A stretch of 64,000 bases of DNA from an uncultured Bacteroidia bacterium (lineage in GTDB: Bacteria > Bacteroidota > Bacteroidia > NS11-12g > UBA9320). Location: contig CALSMN010000005.1 in NCBI GenBank assembly GCA_943787465.1, positions 124,001 through 188,000 of the forward strand, given 5' to 3'. Position 1 is the first letter of the stretch, and every line of letters begins with the position of its first letter. The translations under genes and the position numbers were made by a program. This document shows positions 8,756 to 18,600 of the stretch, piece by piece. Under the pieces are notes generated by a model. That model was not told the DNA's origin and searched no databases. It saw only the letters and a list, made by a program, of their open reading frames with translations.

Positions 8756-10445
8756 CTCTTTCCCATACACCGTATCCATTTCCTTCGAAGACTTTAATTA
8801 AATTAGGGTAATTAGCTTCCAACTCTTCAAATTTTGAAATACGTGCTGTGATGGAAAATGGAATTTCAGTATTTAAAATCACGGCATCTCTAACTTGATT
8901 ATCAAATATCTTTTTTTCATGTTGATTAAAATCGTAAAGCGATTTAATACCCTGATCATTGAGCATTTTTTGTCGCACTTCTACTACCTGTTCTAACTTG
9001 TTTTGTTGCGTATAATAACGATGCGCATAACTTTTAAAACCGTATGTAAAATGCACCATTGGCTTATTTTGGTAGGTCTCTAATTGTCTTATCCAATCAC
9101 CTTGAACTAAGTGTTCAATGTTGGGTATTGTGGTTGTCATAAAAATAGATACACACAAAGAGTTTAATATTAAAAAAAGCATAATTCTTGGCGATTTATA
9201 TCGTAACAGTAAAAGCCAAATACTAATGATAAAAACTATTGAAACGAGTAACGGGACATAACTCCAAGAAATCGAATTACGTAACATTGAAGTAACGGAT
9301 GTATCTACTATTAATTCATTGATAAAAACAGAAGTCAATAAAGATGGATAAATTGATAATATTCCTAAAACAGAAAAAATAATAAACCAACAAAAGCCTA
9401 CTACAATCAGAATAATCTTAATAGATTTGTGTATGTGTCTATGATTGGAAAACCATATTCCCGCTATTATGGATAAAGGGATATAACACATACTACTGTA
9501 ATGTACAATTTTAGTAGTGACTAAAGAAAATACAATTAAAACAACCCAGAATAAAACTTTCATGAATCGGACATAAGTAGAGTCCATTCTTGTTCGAATT
9601 GGAGTAAAAAGAGCTTTTAAGACTAAAACAAACAAAGGAAAACAACCAAAAAGTAGAACTACTACGTGATAATAAAATGGTTGCCCATGAGATGCAATTG
9701 GATATTTGAATAATTCTATTTGATAAATTATAAATTCCTTTAAAAACCACCATCCATTCTGAGAAACTTGAATACTAAAAAATATTCCTGGAATAACAAC
9801 AAGACCAAATACCAAAATCAATATTTCTTTGAATGTATAAAAATTTATGCGGTACACCCATTGATAGCACAGACCCGTTAATCCAACCAATAAAATAGCA
9901 GCTGGACCTTTAGTAATTACTGCAAATCCAAGCATCAATCCAGAAATAAAAAATGCCCAACTCGTTTTATTTTCTATTGCCCTAACTAAAAACAAGACAC
10001 TTGAAAAAATAAACAAGTTAAATAGTGGGTCAATAATTCCAGATTTAAAATAAAAATGAGGTGTGAACGACCCTAAATAAAACAGTACTGTCAATATAGA
10101 AGCTTTCAAGCCATATCGTAGCCTAACCGTTTGGTATAATAAGAGTATGGTAAATAAACCTATAAGGACGTTGGGAAGTCTTGCAGCAAATTCGTTGATA
10201 CCAAAAAATGACATTGAAATTGCTTGAAACCATATAAATAAGGGTGGTTTTTCCCAGAAAGGCTCATAATTGATTTGAACATTAAGCCAATCTCCTGTAA
10301 CTATCATTTCACGTGATGCTTCAGCAAAGTTTATTTCATCCCAATCAAAAAGGTGAACTTGACCTAAAAAAGGGATAAATAATACAAAGTAGCCTAGAAT
10401 TACTATTGAAATGATGTAATGTTTATACAAAAGTGTTTTTATCAT
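8736..10445 (-). CDS. ArnT/PMT-type glycosyltransferase (GT39/GT83-like)
   Basis: 569-residue polytopic GT-C enzyme that moves a sugar from a polyprenyl-phosphate donor to an envelope lipid or protein. The first periplasmic loop has the catalytic signature FDWDEINFAEASREM near residues 33-47 and the EPFWEKPPLFIW motif; FAARLPNVLIGLF and a dozen membrane helices follow, with a soluble C-terminal domain. Its ATG overlaps the TGA of the PAP2 phosphatase gene, so the two are coupled, which suggests joint work on a lipid-linked intermediate or on lipid A. The donor and acceptor are not determinable here. Confidence 0.87.
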   Translation of the reverse strand: MIKTLLYKHYIISIVILGYFVLFIPFLGQVHLFDWDEINFAEASREMIVTGDWLNVQINYEPFWEKPPLFIWFQAISMSFFGINEFAARLPNVLIGLFTILLLYQTVRLRYGLKASILTVLFYLGSFTPHFYFKSGIIDPLFNLFIFSSVLFLVRAIENKTSWAFFISGLMLGFAVITKGPAAILLVGLTGLCYQWVYRINFYTFKEILILVFGLVVIPGIFFSIQVSQNGWWFLKEFIIYQIELFKYPIASHGQPFYYHVVVLLFGCFPLFVLVLKALFTPIRTRMDSTYVRFMKVLFWVVLIVFSLVTTKIVHYSSMCYIPLSIIAGIWFSNHRHIHKSIKIILIVVGFCWFIIFSVLGILSIYPSLLTSVFINELIVDTSVTSMLRNSISWSYVPLLVSIVFIISIWLLLLRYKSPRIMLFLILNSLCVSIFMTTTIPNIEHLVQGDWIRQLETYQNKPMVHFTYGFKSYAHRYYTQQNKLEQVVEVRQKMLNDQGIKSLYDFNQHEKKIFDNQVRDAVILNTEIPFSITARISKFEELEANYPNLIKVFEGNGYGVWERAKEFDK

Positions 10446-11062
10446 TTAGGAGATGAAAACCAATCATTAATGAGATAAAAACAAATGCTAGCAATCATTA
10501 TACCTAGAATACCACCAACAACTATATCAATAAGGAAATGTTGACCAAGATATAACCTTGAATATGCCACTAGCAATGCTAAAATTGGTGTTGTAATCTG
10601 AACCCATATCTTTCTACAAGAAAATGCGATAACAGTAGCAAATGTAAATGCTGCTGTGGTATGTCCACTTGGGAAAGAATTATTCTTATGTTGATTTTCA
10701 TTTTCTATAGCATGTAAATTATCATAGAAGTAGGATGGCCTATGTTCATTTTTGAATAGATAATGCTTACATGATTGAGTAATACCTAAAGATAGTAATG
10801 CACTCATAGTGAGTGTAAGAAAATATTTTTTACGTAAATCAACAGAGATAAAAACTAAAATCAGAACTGACATTAAATAACCGGTAATTTCTCCCAATCG
10901 GGTAATGAATGTGAAAAAAATATCAAGGTATGAATTATGACATTGATTTACAGCAATTACACTTTCTCCATGTTTTAGGAATAATAAAGCTAATAATCCA
11001 AATAGAATAAATAAAAATGTAATCAAAAAATACACTTTATATGTTATAAATAATCGTAACAA
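10442..11062 (-). CDS. PAP2-family membrane phosphatase
   Basis: Integral-membrane phosphatidic acid phosphatase-type enzyme, ~206 residues, with all three catalytic motifs: KHYLFKNEHRP (KX6RP), FPSGHTTAA (PSGH) and SRLYLGQHFLID (SRX5HX3D). Likely acts on a lipid phosphate or polyprenyl pyrophosphate. The frame has no early ATG: in-frame TTG codons lie at 11071 and 11062. A -7 element (11069-11076) overlaps the first, so I take 11062; this is uncertain by a few codons. Coupled to the downstream ArnT-like gene by ATGA. Confidence 0.85.
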   Translation of the reverse strand: MLRLFITYKVYFLITFLFILFGLLALLFLKHGESVIAVNQCHNSYLDIFFTFITRLGEITGYLMSVLILVFISVDLRKKYFLTLTMSALLSLGITQSCKHYLFKNEHRPSYFYDNLHAIENENQHKNNSFPSGHTTAAFTFATVIAFSCRKIWVQITTPILALLVAYSRLYLGQHFLIDIVVGGILGIMIASICFYLINDWFSSPK

Positions 11063-11068
11063 GACTTT

Positions 11069-11076
11069 CAAAAATA
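11069..11076 (-). promoter_or_regulatory. -7 element TATTTTTG
   Basis: Exact TAnnTTTG on the minus strand immediately before the PAP2 gene. Its position bears on which TTG codon is the start. Confidence 0.5.
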
Positions 11077-11139
11077 AAAGTCTTAGCTAGTTTATTAGCC
11101 AAAAATTCGTTTATTTGAATAACGATAAGGATTTACGAA

Positions 11140-11523
11140 GTGGAAAGAATAAAATTAGAACTAGAATTTGTAATAAAATCATCCCCGACTATCCTATTTC
11201 AATACCTGTCTACTCCTTCTGGCCTTGTAGAATGGTTTTGTGATGATGTAAACATCAAAGGAAGTAAACAATACAGTTTTTTTTGGGACGGTTCTGAAAA
11301 TAAGGCTGAATTAGTAAAAAAAATTAACGGTAAGTTGGTCAAATTTAAACTACTTGATAATCCTTCCGATGAATATTTTCAATTTGAAGTAACCAAAGAT
11401 GAACTGACCGGAGATATCGGATTATTAATTACTGATTATGTCAATGAAGATGAAGTTGAAGAAATGAATATGTTATGGGAAAGTCAGGTAAATGACCTCA
11501 AGCATGCTCTAGGTTTAGCCTAA
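11140..11523 (+). CDS. START/SRPBCC-like domain protein
   Basis: 127-residue soluble protein with a START-like (AHSA1-type) fold: IKLELEFVIKSSPTILFQYLSTPSGLVEWFCDDV at the start, then strands ending in a C-terminal helix (EEMNMLWESQVNDLKHALG). Such single-domain proteins are common in Bacteroidota; ligand and role are unknown. The start is GTG at 11140, the only plausible initiator before the first strand. A near-consensus -7 box (TTTATTTG, 11110-11117) precedes it. It converges with the next minus-strand gene (four-base overlap). Confidence 0.75.
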   Translation: MERIKLELEFVIKSSPTILFQYLSTPSGLVEWFCDDVNIKGSKQYSFFWDGSENKAELVKKINGKLVKFKLLDNPSDEYFQFEVTKDELTGDIGLLITDYVNEDEVEEMNMLWESQVNDLKHALGLA

Positions 11524-11990
11524 TTTTTTCTTATGTTTTCTATCTGATTATTCAGTTTGTCAATTTTAGTTTTGATTGAATCATTCCAGTGAGTATTATC
11601 CAATCCTATCATATTCTTCATAAAAGAAGCGTATTTTATCTTAGCATTCTTTTTTTCCAAACAACTTAAAGATTCACCACTCGTAGCAAGAAAAACCTGT
11701 CGTATATCAAACGCATCTTGTGCATGATTTTTAATGTGATTTTTAGCTAAACCTATTATACAATCACATATATCCTTATCTCCTTTAGAATGACAATATT
11801 TTTCTTCATAGAAAGTAATGGTAGATCGTTTTACTTCAAATGGTCCTAACTTTCTATAAAAAAGATAGCCAGAACTTAAAATTATTACCAATGAAATCAG
11901 AACTAATTTTCGTAAAAACTTTGTCACATACCATGCTATTAATAGGATAAATATAATAATCAATCCATAAACTAGTGAAGTGAGAGACAT
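11520..11990 (-). CDS. Hypothetical membrane-anchored protein
   Basis: 156 residues of no family I recognise. Two hydrophobic segments (residues ~6-20 and ~28-46) are followed by a charged soluble domain with four cysteines, two of them in CDC (DKDICDCIIGLAKNHI), and a helical C-terminus. Nine bases separate it from the thioredoxin-fold gene upstream, so it probably belongs to the same minus-strand transcript. The cysteine spacing might indicate a disulfide if the domain is periplasmic. Confidence 0.55.
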   Translation of the reverse strand: MSLTSLVYGLIIIFILLIAWYVTKFLRKLVLISLVIILSSGYLFYRKLGPFEVKRSTITFYEEKYCHSKGDKDICDCIIGLAKNHIKNHAQDAFDIRQVFLATSGESLSCLEKKNAKIKYASFMKNMIGLDNTHWNDSIKTKIDKLNNQIENIRKN

Positions 11991-11999
11991 ATTTGAAAT

Positions 12000-13292
12000 T
12001 TATTTTTTTATTAATTGATACAGCTCTTTTGGAGAAATTTTATCATTTATGAGTTTTCGATGTTTTCCTAAATAATATCCTCTTGGAACATTTTCTAAAA
12101 AATATTGACTCGCAATTTCTGCATGACTAAAACCAACTGGCCAGTCAATTTTATCATAATAAAACATTATTTTTACTTGTTTGGGTTGATCGCCGTGATT
12201 CAACGTAATTAATTTTATTCTATCACTAAATTCATTATTTAATAATGATAAATAGAGTTTATCCTCGTCCGAAATAGTAAGTTTATCCCAAAAAAATAAA
12301 TATACTTCTTGCTTTTTGAACTCCTTGAGTTCATGTTTCATATTAAACACATTAAAGTATGTAAAATTAGGTGTTTTCTTACCCAATTTAAGTTGACTAT
12401 TAGATTCTAAAGATTGATCTTCATAAAATTCAATATACTTACCGGAGCTTTCTATTTGAGTAATTCGGTATGTTTTACCACTCCATTCAAATGTATTATC
12501 ACTGATTATGGGTTTTATGATCTTTAGCTCATCAGATATCACTTGGCTTTTATAAGGACCAATATATAATTTGTCGACACATCCATCATTGTAAAGACCA
12601 TTAACGTTCATATCTTTAATTCCAAGGGTAAATGAATCCGTTTTATTTGTATAGTGTGCGACAGCAACATTATATCGTTGTTCACGATAGCAATAATTAA
12701 TCTTTGTAAACTTTTTGTTCCCGCTATGAGCAGTATAATGCTCTGTAAGTAAATTCTTATATGGAATATTCTCTCCGTAGTTAAAACGGGTTAATTTGAA
12801 AGTGTATCGAGCTTCTGGAGCAGAAGTATTCTTAAGTGTAATATCTACATCATTCTGATAGGAAGTCAAACTATCTGGTGCACCATCGTTAGTGAAGTCT
12901 AAATCATTATTTCTATCAATATAAAAATATACCGTTCTTCTAGAACGGATATAATTACCTACCATACACAAAATATATCCCTCCCTTTGAATGTTATCTG
13001 CGCCAGAAAAATAGATATATGTATATCCTGTATCTCTACAATTTTGCATTATCGGTAATTGTTTAATAGTATACCAAGGTAATTTTTCATCAAGAGCTAA
13101 CCCAAATTTCGAATAGGGCTCTATAGTTTTATTTTCATACTTGTAGATGGGTAATATACTTTGAGATTTTTCGAAAAAATCATCCTTACTGTCTCTGCTA
13201 GTGGGTAACCGAATTGATTGACCTAAAACAAAAATCCCAATCAAACTGATTGGGATTAATATGAAAATTCTTTTAAATGATTTCAAAAACAT
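12000..13292 (-). CDS. Exported protein with degenerate thioredoxin-like C-terminal domain
   Basis: 430-residue exported protein: signal peptide (FKRIFILIPISLIGIFVLGQS), a ~270-residue beta-rich domain of unknown type, and a C-terminal domain arranged like TlpA/AhpC-type thioredoxins (LKLGKKTPNFTYFNVF, then LKEFKKQEVYLFFWDK, then ENVPRGYYLGKHRKLI, where the VP sits at the usual cis-proline position). The CXXC motif is absent: the active-site turn reads FFWDKLTIS. It is therefore unlikely to be a redox enzyme and may be a binding or scaffold domain. Four bases separate it from the metallopeptidase gene. Confidence 0.6.
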   Translation of the reverse strand: MFLKSFKRIFILIPISLIGIFVLGQSIRLPTSRDSKDDFFEKSQSILPIYKYENKTIEPYSKFGLALDEKLPWYTIKQLPIMQNCRDTGYTYIYFSGADNIQREGYILCMVGNYIRSRRTVYFYIDRNNDLDFTNDGAPDSLTSYQNDVDITLKNTSAPEARYTFKLTRFNYGENIPYKNLLTEHYTAHSGNKKFTKINYCYREQRYNVAVAHYTNKTDSFTLGIKDMNVNGLYNDGCVDKLYIGPYKSQVISDELKIIKPIISDNTFEWSGKTYRITQIESSGKYIEFYEDQSLESNSQLKLGKKTPNFTYFNVFNMKHELKEFKKQEVYLFFWDKLTISDEDKLYLSLLNNEFSDRIKLITLNHGDQPKQVKIMFYYDKIDWPVGFSHAEIASQYFLENVPRGYYLGKHRKLINDKISPKELYQLIKK

Positions 13293-13296
13293 GGTA

Positions 13297-13971
13297 TTAG
13301 TCTCTTCCCATTACTAGAGAGATATAATAGAGTAAGGTTGCTAGTGAACCTAGTGCTGCAACTACATAAGTCATAGCTGCCCATTTCAATGCATCTTTAC
13401 TATGTTCAATTTCAGCAGAAGTTGCCATATTTCTCTCTTCAATCCAAGCCAATGCTCGGTTACTTGCATCAAACTCTACAGGCAATGTTACAAAACTGAA
13501 GACAGTTGTCAGACCAAATAAAGCTATACCTATGTATAACACTTCTGGTATACCCTTAAATGCTAATAATGCAAAACCAGCAAGTATTACCCACTGCATC
13601 CATCGAGAACTTACACTCACAACAGGTACAAGTTTACTTCGTAATGTCAACCAACTGTATGCTCTTGCGTGTTGAACCGCATGACCACATTCATGGGCTG
13701 CAACTGCTGCTGCAGCAGCATTTCGTTCATTATACACTACCTCGCTTAGGTTGACTGTCTTTTTAACGGGGTTGTAATGATCCGTTAGCTCGCCATTTAC
13801 GGAGATAACTTTCACATCATAAATACCGTGATCTGATAGCATTTTTTCTGCAATCTCTTTTCCACTCATATTACTAGAAATGGGAGTCATCGAGTACTTT
13901 CGAAATTTTGAGGTAAGTCGATTTTGAACGAACCAACTTACAGCCATAATGGCAATAAATAATAGAATCAT
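13297..13971 (-). CDS. Zn-dependent membrane peptidase, YugP family
   Basis: 224-residue membrane protease of the neutral zinc metallopeptidase-2 family. The zinc motif HECGH lies at about residue 92 in AAAVAAHECGHAVQHARAY, preceded by a conserved NLSEVVYNERN segment; an N-terminal membrane helix and two C-terminal hydrophobic stretches anchor it, and FVTLPVEFDASNRAL is typical of the family. Physiological substrates are unknown for most members. It sits in the closely spaced minus-strand group that starts at purD. Confidence 0.88.
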   Translation of the reverse strand: MILLFIAIMAVSWFVQNRLTSKFRKYSMTPISSNMSGKEIAEKMLSDHGIYDVKVISVNGELTDHYNPVKKTVNLSEVVYNERNAAAAAVAAHECGHAVQHARAYSWLTLRSKLVPVVSVSSRWMQWVILAGFALLAFKGIPEVLYIGIALFGLTTVFSFVTLPVEFDASNRALAWIEERNMATSAEIEHSKDALKWAAMTYVVAALGSLATLLYYISLVMGRD

Positions 13972-14021
13972 AATATTAAATTTTATTTATTGGAGTATAT
14001 CAAATTATGTACCAAATATTA

Positions 14022-14171
14022 TTAAATATTTTTAATTAATAAAATAATCATTGCTATAATAAACATAGTAATAGAAATCTTATTAATGATATGCATTGAT
14101 TTGATAAAAGAACCTTCTCCCGTATCTTTTTTGAATGTTAAATAACTTATAATTTTTTTAAAAACTTGCAT
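14022..14171 (-). CDS. Small membrane protein, 49 residues (DUF6728-like)
   Basis: Short frame starting with ATG at 14171, three bases after the purD stop. The product has a basic N-terminus (MQVFKKIISYLTFKK), a polar middle (DTGEGSFIKSMHIINK) and one C-terminal membrane helix (ISITMFIIAMIILLI). The arrangement, with the M-H-x-I-N-K-I-S phrase before the helix, resembles the small DUF6728 proteins of Bacteroidota as I remember them; this was not checked by search. The tight spacing after purD and its conserved look support a real gene despite its size. Confidence 0.7.
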   Translation of the reverse strand: MQVFKKIISYLTFKKDTGEGSFIKSMHIINKISITMFIIAMIILLIKNI

Positions 14172-14174
14172 AAT

Positions 14175-15449
14175 TTAATATGTTTTAAGATCTTGACCAA
14201 TATCTCGACGAAATGTCATGTTTTCAAAATTAACACTATCTAATAAAGTATAAGATGAATTGAGTGCATCATCCAATGAATTTCCTAAACATGTAGCAGC
14301 TAAAACACGACCTCCATTGGTATATAAACCATAATCAACTCTTTTTGTTCCGGCATGGAATAATGTTTTTACTTTTGAATCAATTTGAATCATTTTTCCA
14401 TTTTCATATTTTTCCGGATAGCCCCCAGATACAGCAAAAACGGTAGTTGCATAATGGCTGATTGAATCAGCAATTCGGGTTTGCAAGAGTCCTGCTTTAG
14501 CATCTTCAATCATAGAAGATAAAGATTCTTTTAAACGTGGAATTATAACTTCAGTTTCAGGGTCACCTAATCGAACATTATATTCAATTACTTTTGGATC
14601 ACCATTGACTAAAATTAATCCAAAAAATACGAAGCCTCTGTAATTAATATGATGTTTTTTAAATCCTTGTATAGTCGGAATCACTATTTGATCTAGTGTT
14701 TTTTTATGAATATCAGCCGTATAAAAAGGGACAGGAGATACAGCACCCATCCCACCCGTATTTAGTCCTTTGTCTCCCTCACCTATTCGTTTATAATCTT
14801 TTGCTTCTGGAAGTAAAACGTAATTCTCCCCATCGGTTAGGGCAAAAACACTAAACTCAATACCATCTAAAAACTCTTCCACAACTACACTTTGTGAGGC
14901 ACTCCCAAATTTTTCATTTTGAAGCATATCCTGCAATTCGTGTTTAGCTTCTTCTAGAGAAGATAAAATCAATACTCCTTTACCTGCAGCCAAACCATCT
15001 GCTTTTAAGACATAAGGTGGAGATAAGGTTTCTAAAAAACGATACCCCTCGTTCAAACTATCCAATTTAAAGGTTTTATAAGCTGCCGTAGGAATACCTT
15101 GTTTTTGCATAAATTTTTTTGCAAAGGCTTTACTGCTTTCCAGTTGCCCCGCATGTTTATCTGGAGAAAAAATAAAAATATTCTTGGTAGCATCATCATT
15201 TTCAAAAGAATCTCTAACACCTGAGGCAATGGACTCTTCTGAACCTGGAAGAATAGTGTCAATATCATTTTGCAAACAGAAACGCTTCAAGTTATCAAAA
15301 TCAGTTACGGCTATATTTACATTTTCACCACACAAACATGTACCGGCATTTCCAGGGGCGATAAAAATATTTTCTTTCCCTATCTCACTTTCAAGTTTCC
15401 AAGCAATAGCATGCTCTCTTGCACCCGAACCTAGTATTAAAATACGCAT
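14175..15449 (-). CDS. purD: Phosphoribosylamine-glycine ligase (GARS)
   Basis: ATP-grasp enzyme joining glycine to phosphoribosylamine in purine synthesis. 424 residues, the usual length. N-terminal MRILILGSGAREHAIAWKL and IAPGNAGT are diagnostic; VLKADGLAAGKGVLI and EYNVRLGDPETEVIIPRL are ATP-grasp and metal-binding segments, and the C-terminal TTVFAVSGGYPEKYENG completes the family pattern. No other pur genes are nearby. It heads a run of minus-strand genes, with a -7 element 17 bases upstream. Confidence 0.97.
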   Translation of the reverse strand: MRILILGSGAREHAIAWKLESEIGKENIFIAPGNAGTCLCGENVNIAVTDFDNLKRFCLQNDIDTILPGSEESIASGVRDSFENDDATKNIFIFSPDKHAGQLESSKAFAKKFMQKQGIPTAAYKTFKLDSLNEGYRFLETLSPPYVLKADGLAAGKGVLILSSLEEAKHELQDMLQNEKFGSASQSVVVEEFLDGIEFSVFALTDGENYVLLPEAKDYKRIGEGDKGLNTGGMGAVSPVPFYTADIHKKTLDQIVIPTIQGFKKHHINYRGFVFFGLILVNGDPKVIEYNVRLGDPETEVIIPRLKESLSSMIEDAKAGLLQTRIADSISHYATTVFAVSGGYPEKYENGKMIQIDSKVKTLFHAGTKRVDYGLYTNGGRVLAATCLGNSLDDALNSSYTLLDSVNFENMTFRRDIGQDLKTY

Positions 15450-15465
15450 ATTAAATTATTCACTT

Positions 15466-15473
15466 CAAAGATA
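15466..15473 (-). promoter_or_regulatory. -7 element TATCTTTG (purD)
   Basis: Exact TAnnTTTG on the minus strand, 17 bases before the purD ATG. Confidence 0.6.
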
Positions 15474-15519
15474 AATATGGTTACATTTGAAGCTTAAAAA
15501 TTAGTAAAAATATATACAC

Positions 15520-15573
15520 ATTCCATTCAATTTATCTCAGATTGAATGGAATAACCTTAAGTTGACTAAGGTT
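15520..15573 (+). promoter_or_regulatory. Two tandem hairpins between purD and secA
   Basis: First inverted repeat: a perfect 12-bp stem (ATTCCATTCAAT, 15520-15531, with its complement at 15541-15552) around a 9-base loop. The second follows at once: a perfect 7-bp stem (AACCTTA 15553-15559, TAAGGTT 15567-15573) with a 7-base loop. There is no T-tract, so they are not ordinary terminators. They lie 60-110 bases before the secA ATG and could be a leader structure or protein binding sites. secA promoter candidates are only near-consensus (TACATTTT at 15613-15620), so whether the hairpins are transcribed is unknown. Confidence 0.6.
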
Positions 15574-15632
15574 GTGTATGTTTTGACTTCTTATGGCATA
15601 GATTTAGATATTTACATTTTAAAATTAAAAGA

Positions 15633-18600
15633 ATGATCAATTCGTTATTAAGCGGTATTCAAAAACTATTTGGCAACAAAGCAGATAAAGATGTCAGAGA
15701 AATAGAACCTTTAGTCCATAATATTAATACTGAATATGAAAAGCTACACGTATTATCCAATGATGAATTACGAGCCAAAACGGCTCACTTCAAAAATCAA
15801 GTAAACGACTATTTGGCAGATATTGACGCTCAAATATCAAATTTAAAGGCAGAAATTAAACAAACGACTCTTCATGAAATTGATAAAAGAGAAGACGCTT
15901 ATGATCAAATTGATATACTAGAAAAAGAAAGAGATAGCAGATTAGAAGAAATTCTAAACCATATACTTCCTGAAGCTTTTGCGGTTGTTAAAGAAACAGC
16001 GCGACGGTTCACAGAAAATGACCAAATTACTGCAACGGCTACAGATTATGACCGAGATTTGGCCGCTAACAAACCTCACATACAAATAAAAGACAATCAA
16101 GTTATTTATGAAACTACTTGGGATGCGGCAGGTCAAGAAGTTACCTGGAACATGGTCCATTATGATGTACAATTGATAGGCGGTGTAGTTTTACATCAAG
16201 GGAAAATTGCAGAAATGCAAACCGGTGAAGGGAAAACATTAGTTTCAACTTTACCTGCATATTTGAACGCTCTTGGGCAACGCGGAGTTCATATAGTGAC
16301 TGTCAATGATTACCTAGCAAGAAGAGATGCCGAATGGAATGCACCTATATTTCAATTTCATGGATTAAAAGTAGATTGTTTGGATTATTATCGACCCCAT
16401 TCTCCTGAACGAAAAAATGCATATTTAGCTGATATTACCTATGGTACCAACAATGAATTTGGGTTTGATTATCTGAGAGATAACATGGCTCATAGTCCTG
16501 AAGACCAAGTTCAGCGTAAACATCACTTTGCAATGATTGATGAAGTAGACTCTGTGCTAATTGATGATGCTCGAACACCGCTTATCATCAGTGGACCTAC
16601 TCCCAAAGGTGATATCCATGAGTTTAATGAATTAAAACCCAAAATCCAAAAAGTAGTAGATGCCCAAAAAAGATACTTAAACACTGCTCTAGCCGACGCT
16701 AAAAAATTGATTAAAGAAGGTAAAACTGGGGAAAATGAAGCAGGACTTTTGTTATATCGAAATTACAGGGGTTTCCCAAAAAATAAACCACTTATTAAAT
16801 TTCTAGGTGAACAAGGCATTAAAGCAATGATGACAAAAGCTGAAAACTTTTATTTACAAGATCAACAAAAAGAGATGCATGTGGTAGATGCTGAATTATA
16901 TTTTACCATAGATGAAAAAAATAATCAAGTTGAACTAACAGATAAAGGAATTGATTTAATCTCTGAAAATAGTGGAGATAAAGACTTTTTTATTTTGCCA
17001 GATGTTGGTTCCTCTATCGCTGAATTAGAAAAATCAACTTTAACCGATCAAGAAAAGCAACTAAAAAAGGATGAATTGATGCGTGATTTTTCTGTCAAAT
17101 CAGAACGTGTACACAGCATTAATCAGTTATTAAAAGCATACGCTATGTTTGAAAAAGATGTTGAATACATTATTCAAGATGGTAAAGTGAAAATAGTTGA
17201 TGAACAAACTGGTCGTGTGATGGATGGAAGAAGATACTCAGATGGTCTTCACCAAGCCATTGAAGCAAAAGAGAATGTTAAAGTTGAGGCAGCTACTCAA
17301 ACATTTGCTAGCATTACTCTTCAAAATTTTTTTAGGATGTACCATAAATTAAGTGGTATGACTGGAACTGCTGAGACAGAGGCAGGTGAATTATGGGAAA
17401 TATACAAATTAGATGTAGTAGTAATTCCAACAAATAAACCTATTGCTCGGGAGGATAGAGATGATTTGGTATACAAAACTGTAAGAGAAAAGTTTAATGC
17501 AGTTGCAGAAGAAATTGTTGTCTTACAAAAGGAAGGCAGACCCGTTCTAGTGGGGACTACATCTGTAGAAATCTCTGAACTACTAAGTAGAATGTTGAAT
17601 ATGCGAAAGATCAAGCATAATGTTCTAAATGCAAAACAACATCAACGAGAAGCTGATATTGTAGCTGAAGCTGGTCAACCCGGTGCGGTTACATTAGCAA
17701 CCAACATGGCAGGACGTGGAACCGATATTAAATTAGGTAAAGGTGTTAAAGAAGCTGGAGGTTTAGCCATTATAGGTACAGAAAGGCACGATAGCCGAAG
17801 AGTAGATAGACAATTAAGAGGTAGAGCCGGTAGACAAGGAGATCCGGGATCATCCCAATTTTTTGTTTCTCTAGAAGATAATTTAATGCGATTATTTGGT
17901 TCAGATCGTGTATCTAAAGTTATGGACCGTTTTGGTTACGAAGAAGGTGAAGTCATTCAACATTCGATGATATCCAAGACCATAGAACGTTCGCAAAAGA
18001 AGGTAGAACAGAATAATTTTGGTGTACGTAAACGACTACTTGAATATGATGATGTTATGAACAAACAACGGGTTGTCATATATAGTCGTAGGAAAAATGC
18101 TTTGTATGGTGACCGTTTATCTTTGGACATAAATAATGCCTTATATGATTGGGTAGAAGATACTATTATTAATTATAAAGAAGCTAATGATTATCACGGT
18201 TTGAAAGATGAGACACTCCGTCAATTAGCATTTGATATACGCTTAACCGAAGAAGAATTCATCACAGAAAAAGTAGAACCCTTAACACAAAAACTATTTG
18301 ATCAATTAAGGAATACCTATGAACGAAAAAATCAGTCTATTAAAGAACGTGCATTGATCGTATTTAATAAAATATTTGCTGAAAAAGGTGAAGATGTAAA
18401 AAATATATTAGTACCCTTTTCAGATGGCAGAAAATCAATTAATGTATCCATAAACCTCAAAAAAGCGCTAGAGACTCAAGGGGAAGAAATAATCAATGCT
18501 TTTGAACGTTATGTAGCATTAAACACTATAGATGAACATTGGAAAGATCATCTTAGAGAGTTAGATGACTTAAAACAATCAGCAAATAATGCATCTATTG

